NCBI GenBank assembly: GCA_006176705.1
Contig: QRFJ01002287.1
Location: 1-64,000 of the forward strand
Source: Cocos nucifera
Lineage: Eukaryota; Streptophyta; Magnoliopsida; Arecales; Arecaceae
Direction: 5' to 3'
DNA length: 64,000 nt
The stretch's first letter is position 1; the number at the start of each line of letters is the position of its first letter. The notes beneath the pieces were generated by a model that saw only the letters and a list, made by a program, of their open reading frames with translations, did not search any database and was not told the origin of the DNA. The position numbers and the translations under genes are program-made. Shown here one piece after another: positions 60,497 through 64,000 of the stretch.

Positions 60497-63373
60497 TGTT
60501 GAAAAATATGCAGGGTTTCATGAATGAATTTTAAAATATTTTTGAAAAATAACACAATGAAACATGCAAATTAAACCATTTAATCTATAAATATATATAA
60601 TCTAATTACTAAATCCTACATTTAGGTTCTATAATATGTCATAATGCATTCTAAATCTAAAAATAAAATGATTTGATATTGATCAAATCAATATCCTAGA
60701 TCTAGAATGATGCTAGATTTGAAACCTAGATCTAGGTGAGAGAAGAGATCAAATCTCTTACCTTGTATGGGTCGAGAACTCCATAGTTGATTTTTATTAT
60801 TATCTTTAGAGCCGCAAATGTGTTTGATCTCCATAGGTGATCCACACGAGGCTGCAACAAAATCGAAGGTTCGTCAAATGAAGATCCGCTCAAAGTGCTA
60901 GCTTCTCGCAGATCCCTTAGGATGGTTAATCTAAAATTTATTCTTCGTATCTCTTGAACACTCTAAGAGACAAAGAATAAAAGGAGGAATAGGGAAGAAA
61001 TCCAATTCTTGAATCTTTTTAAAATCAGAAATAAAAATATATGAGAAAGGGCCTTAAGAGAAGATAAATCTTCTCTTTCAGGACATCAATATTTGATGTC
61101 CTAAAAGTATTTTTATGCTAGGACAAGGGAAGACCTTCTTTCCTAGACTTTTTTCATGTTTTCAGACCTCACACTTTCTGATTTTTCTCATAGAAAAATC
61201 TCATAAAAATATGGCAAAAAAGGATTCTCAAAGAAATCCTAAGGGAAGATCTTCTTCTCTTTTCCTTCTCTCATCAGGACATGATCAGATCATGTCCAAA
61301 AAGATCACTATGCCCCAACATCTTGGAGCATAGATCCCCTCACCCTCTTCCTCTCTCTCTCTCTCTCTCAAATTTTTATCATATAAAAATTACAAAGAAT
61401 AAATAAAAGATGATTAAAAATAAATCTCTAAGAGAAACCAATTTTTTTCTTACCTTTCTCTCATCAAGACATCAATAATTGATGGCTTAACGAGGTCTCT
61501 CCTTCATGAAATGTGGCATCCAAAGTCTCCCATGGCTCATTCTACTTTTCTTCTATTTTTTTCATGATTTTTCTAGGTTTTACACATCCTAAACCTGATA
61601 GGAGGCATCCTCCCTTTTATGTATGGAAGACTAGGTCAAAACCTAGTCTTAAAAGGAGACCAAGGAGGAGTTTTAGGAGGCATCCAACTCTTGGATGCCT
61701 TCTCTCCTATTTTTTGGGTGTGAAGATCAGGAAACCATGTGCAAAACCAAAGAAAGTAAGTGCACAAAAGAAAAAAAGGCATGGAGAAAAAATTTCATAA
61801 GGAAAGAAGGTGTTTTGGAGAATTGGGACTCTTTCAAAAGGAAACAAAACCAAACCATTTACCAAATTTGATGAAATCAAATTTTAATTAATCTCTTTAG
61901 ATATTTAGTGTATGGAGAAGCTCTTATTGGAATAGAGAATATTACATAAAGAATTAGAAATAAAATATGGGCATTGACTTTTATTGGCGCAAGAAAGGAG
62001 TGAGAGTCCCAGTCCAATTGGGACTTTTCTTATTTGACTAGGTCAAAACTATTTTAAACCTAATTCAAAATAAAATTAAATGCAACCTAATTATTGATGA
62101 TCCTAGTCCAACTAGGAATCTAATTAAGTTAGGTTTAAATTATATTTAAATTTGATTTAAATTCTAACTCAATTAGAAATTAGGAGCACTCAAATCCTAG
62201 TCCAACTAGGAATTTTTTTATCTTACAATTGGCTTATCAAATAAATTAATTAAACTTAATCTAATTAAGCCAAAACTAATTTTAATTGAATATAATTTAA
62301 TTAGACTTGATCTCAGTCTAAATGCTCAATTAAATTAAGCTAACTAGCAATCCAATTGCTAATCGATCCTTCTGCAATACTTGCATTAGGTCAAACATCA
62401 ATCATATTTATAGTTTGACCTAAAAATGATTCTTGATCATCGATTAACCATCTAATTAGGTTAGAACCTCTAATCTGTATGATCCTATAGGTTCAAACCT
62501 AAGCCAGTAGCATAGAAATCAATTTCTATATCAATCAAAGTAACCATCTAGCAATGGTTTCCAACGTCTGGATAGGTCGAATGTATGCAAAGCAACATTC
62601 TTAGAATCCTAGCCTATGGTTACCATATAATTTATTTCTTTGATCAATAATACTTAAGATGACTTCGAGTACACTGTCAATACTTGTATAAGTCATCTTT
62701 ATTGTGTCTCAAAATTTTATAAATCCCATGACTCCTCACGAGAATTATCCAAGTCAAGGTTTTGCTAAATTAAAACACAATGAGTCATTCTCTTTCTGAA
62801 GCTAATCAGGAGTAGTCAATCCCATCTTGACTCACACATCGACTTTACAAGTACTTGACTATATCCAGAAACCTTTCGAATCTATATTAGAAATGCAGTT
62901 AGTTCGGCATCAAAGTACAATGAGTTGCTTGCAAGTCACCATGACGATCTTAGGTCAGAGGGATACTTATATCCATTAGCCTTAACTAGCTACTCTTGAT
63001 AGTAGAGTGCTACATTGATCATGTTCAGTACAGATATACTCATACATCTTACTTGGATACCATACCAGTGTCTCCACTCTACTTGGTTATGAGGACAACC
63101 AACGCATATGGCATATAGCGATCTACACTCGATAAGTTATCGTCCTTATTAATAACTTATCATTTGATCTGAACTGTTTAAGAATCATCCGATAAATCCT
63201 TCTTTATCGATTGATTATGGTTCTAAGAACTTAATCATAATATAAAAATTTATTTAAGAAAGATAAAACTTTTATGATGAATCAGCTAAATAACTATTAT
63301 TATTAAATAATTTATATACTAATTTTAATCATCTACTACTTAGATAATTGGCTTTAGAATATATTTCTCAATA
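60497..63373 (-). repeat. 5' LTR of D3 (2.88 kb)
   Basis: Bounded by TGTTGAAAAATATGC at the low end and CTCAATA at the high end. It contains the hairpin at 61080-61102 and a CT run near 61350. Confidence 0.9.
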
Positions 63374-63812
63374 TTAGAATGAGATCAAACTTGCAACCCT
63401 ACTCGCCATGCATGTTCATTGTTCAATATTTTAATTGCAAATATATCTTGATTTCGAAAGTGAGAAGCATGAAAGAGCCATCCACATCCTTTATATGCAC
63501 ACTCAACGGTCACATGTTGATGATCATTCTTCATAAATATAAAATCTCTATAATTTGCAATGCAAAAATTATAAATTGTAAGACGAAGGGATTCGACATC
63601 CTTGAATTCTTGACCTACACCCTCTATTGAGTTCTTCCAAACATCCAATGTGTTCCTTGGATTGGGTTCATCTTCAATGGTAGTTCTTACTTTTTTGACC
63701 ACTCGAATAAAATTACTTGAGCTACCAAATGAGAAAAAAATGAGATGAATTGCTTTTTTGATAATTTTTTGAATAATCTACATGTTTACCAATTTTGAAT
63801 GGGCCACTATCC
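63374..63812 (-). pseudogene. MULE transposase, N-terminal part
   Basis: On the minus strand an open stretch contains FKDVESLRLTIYNFCIANY, CAYKGCGWLFHASHF and NNEHAWRVGLQV, matching the N-terminal DNA-binding region of mudrA-type transposases (the C-x4-C zinc-like segment followed by H). It stops at a TGA (probably from CGA) a few codons before the D3 edge, and sense continues at 52856. Upstream, a possible 3' splice site (ACATTTTAG|GGATAGT, edge at 63812) and a frameshift near 63735 suggest an earlier exon outside the window. Confidence 0.8.
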
Positions 63813-64000
63813 CTAAAATGTAAAAGGATCATTTTTTAACATATTAGTAAATTTGATTATCATATTAGATTAAGTCTAATTAGGAGTACTAAAATTAACT
63901 ATAAATACATGTTATATTACCTCATATTGATTATCATATTATGTGATTCAGCCAATGATGGAGAATAATATACAACCATTTTAATTATTGCAGCTTTTAA
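63813..64000. other. AT-rich sequence, no feature recognised
   Basis: Short, without an open frame. It is possibly an intron of the MULE transposase, given the acceptor-like site at its edge. Confidence 0.35.

Larger units (their letters stand above)
52857..63373 (-). mobile_element. Ty1/copia element D3 (family 2), inserted in the MULE transposase
   Basis: This is a complete minus-strand unit with two LTRs, primer-binding site, paired leader hairpins, decayed pol and polypurine tract. TTAGT precedes it and TTAGA follows it, a target duplication with one changed base. Transposase coding sense resumes across the insert, which supports a simple insertion. Confidence 0.9.

Noticed and set aside
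1..64000. CRISPR array, tRNA, rRNA or intact host gene
   Set aside because: Direct repeats found are LTRs or degenerate minisatellites without spacers. No cloverleaf or rRNA sequence was recognised. All longer frames belong to transposons.

Overview
This is a gene-poor, AT-rich stretch of a flowering-plant nuclear genome, probably pericentromeric or another repeat-dense region. It consists almost entirely of Ty1/copia LTR retrotransposons inserted into one another and into a Mutator-like (MULE) transposase gene. The plant assignment rests on three things: copia pol domains (gag, protease, integrase, reverse transcriptase, RNase H), primer-binding sites of the TGGTATCAGAGC type (initiator-Met tRNA) and a mudrA-like transposase with a GT-AG intron. 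The species cannot be fixed from the sequence. No intact host gene, rRNA, tRNA or CRISPR array was found.

Two copia families are present. Family 1 (elements A, B, C) has LTRs of about 2.28 kb running TGTTAGATATATG...CTTCA, a leader of about 1.9 kb and a recognisable gag-pol. Family 2 (D1, D2, D3) has LTRs of about 2.9 kb running TGTTGGAAAAT...CAACA, and a much more decayed pol with no recognisable gag.

Layout: 1-8498 is element A (minus strand, 3' LTR cut by the window edge). 8499-10581 is non-coding, with minisatellite-like repeats. 10582-11541 is the C-terminal part of the MULE transposase (minus strand). 11542-52261 is D1 (plus strand), flanked by the target duplication TATCT. D1 contains D2 (17202-27719, duplication GAATTT) and element C (27973-49192, duplication CTATC). 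The 5' LTR of C contains element B (29685-40903, minus strand), which has a 1000-N assembly gap. 52262-52856 is the middle of the MULE transposase. 52857-63373 is D3 (minus strand, near-duplication TTAGT/TTAGA). 63374-63812 is the N-terminal part of the same transposase. The inferred order of events is MULE first, then D1 and D3, then D2 and C, then B. A is a near-twin of B.

All gag-pol genes are broken. A, B and C share two in-frame stops, and A and B also share four single-base frameshifts, so these copies were probably mobilised in trans. The least ordinary signals are: (1) a consensus-quality intron in the family-1 leader, ending a few bases before the gag ATG; (2) triloop hairpins with conserved arms but changing loops in family-2 LTRs; (3) nested or paired hairpins in the leaders of both families; (4) a dense WRKY-type W-box cluster at a fixed distance from the TATA box in family-1 LTRs; and (5) a leader block shared by the two families although their LTRs differ.
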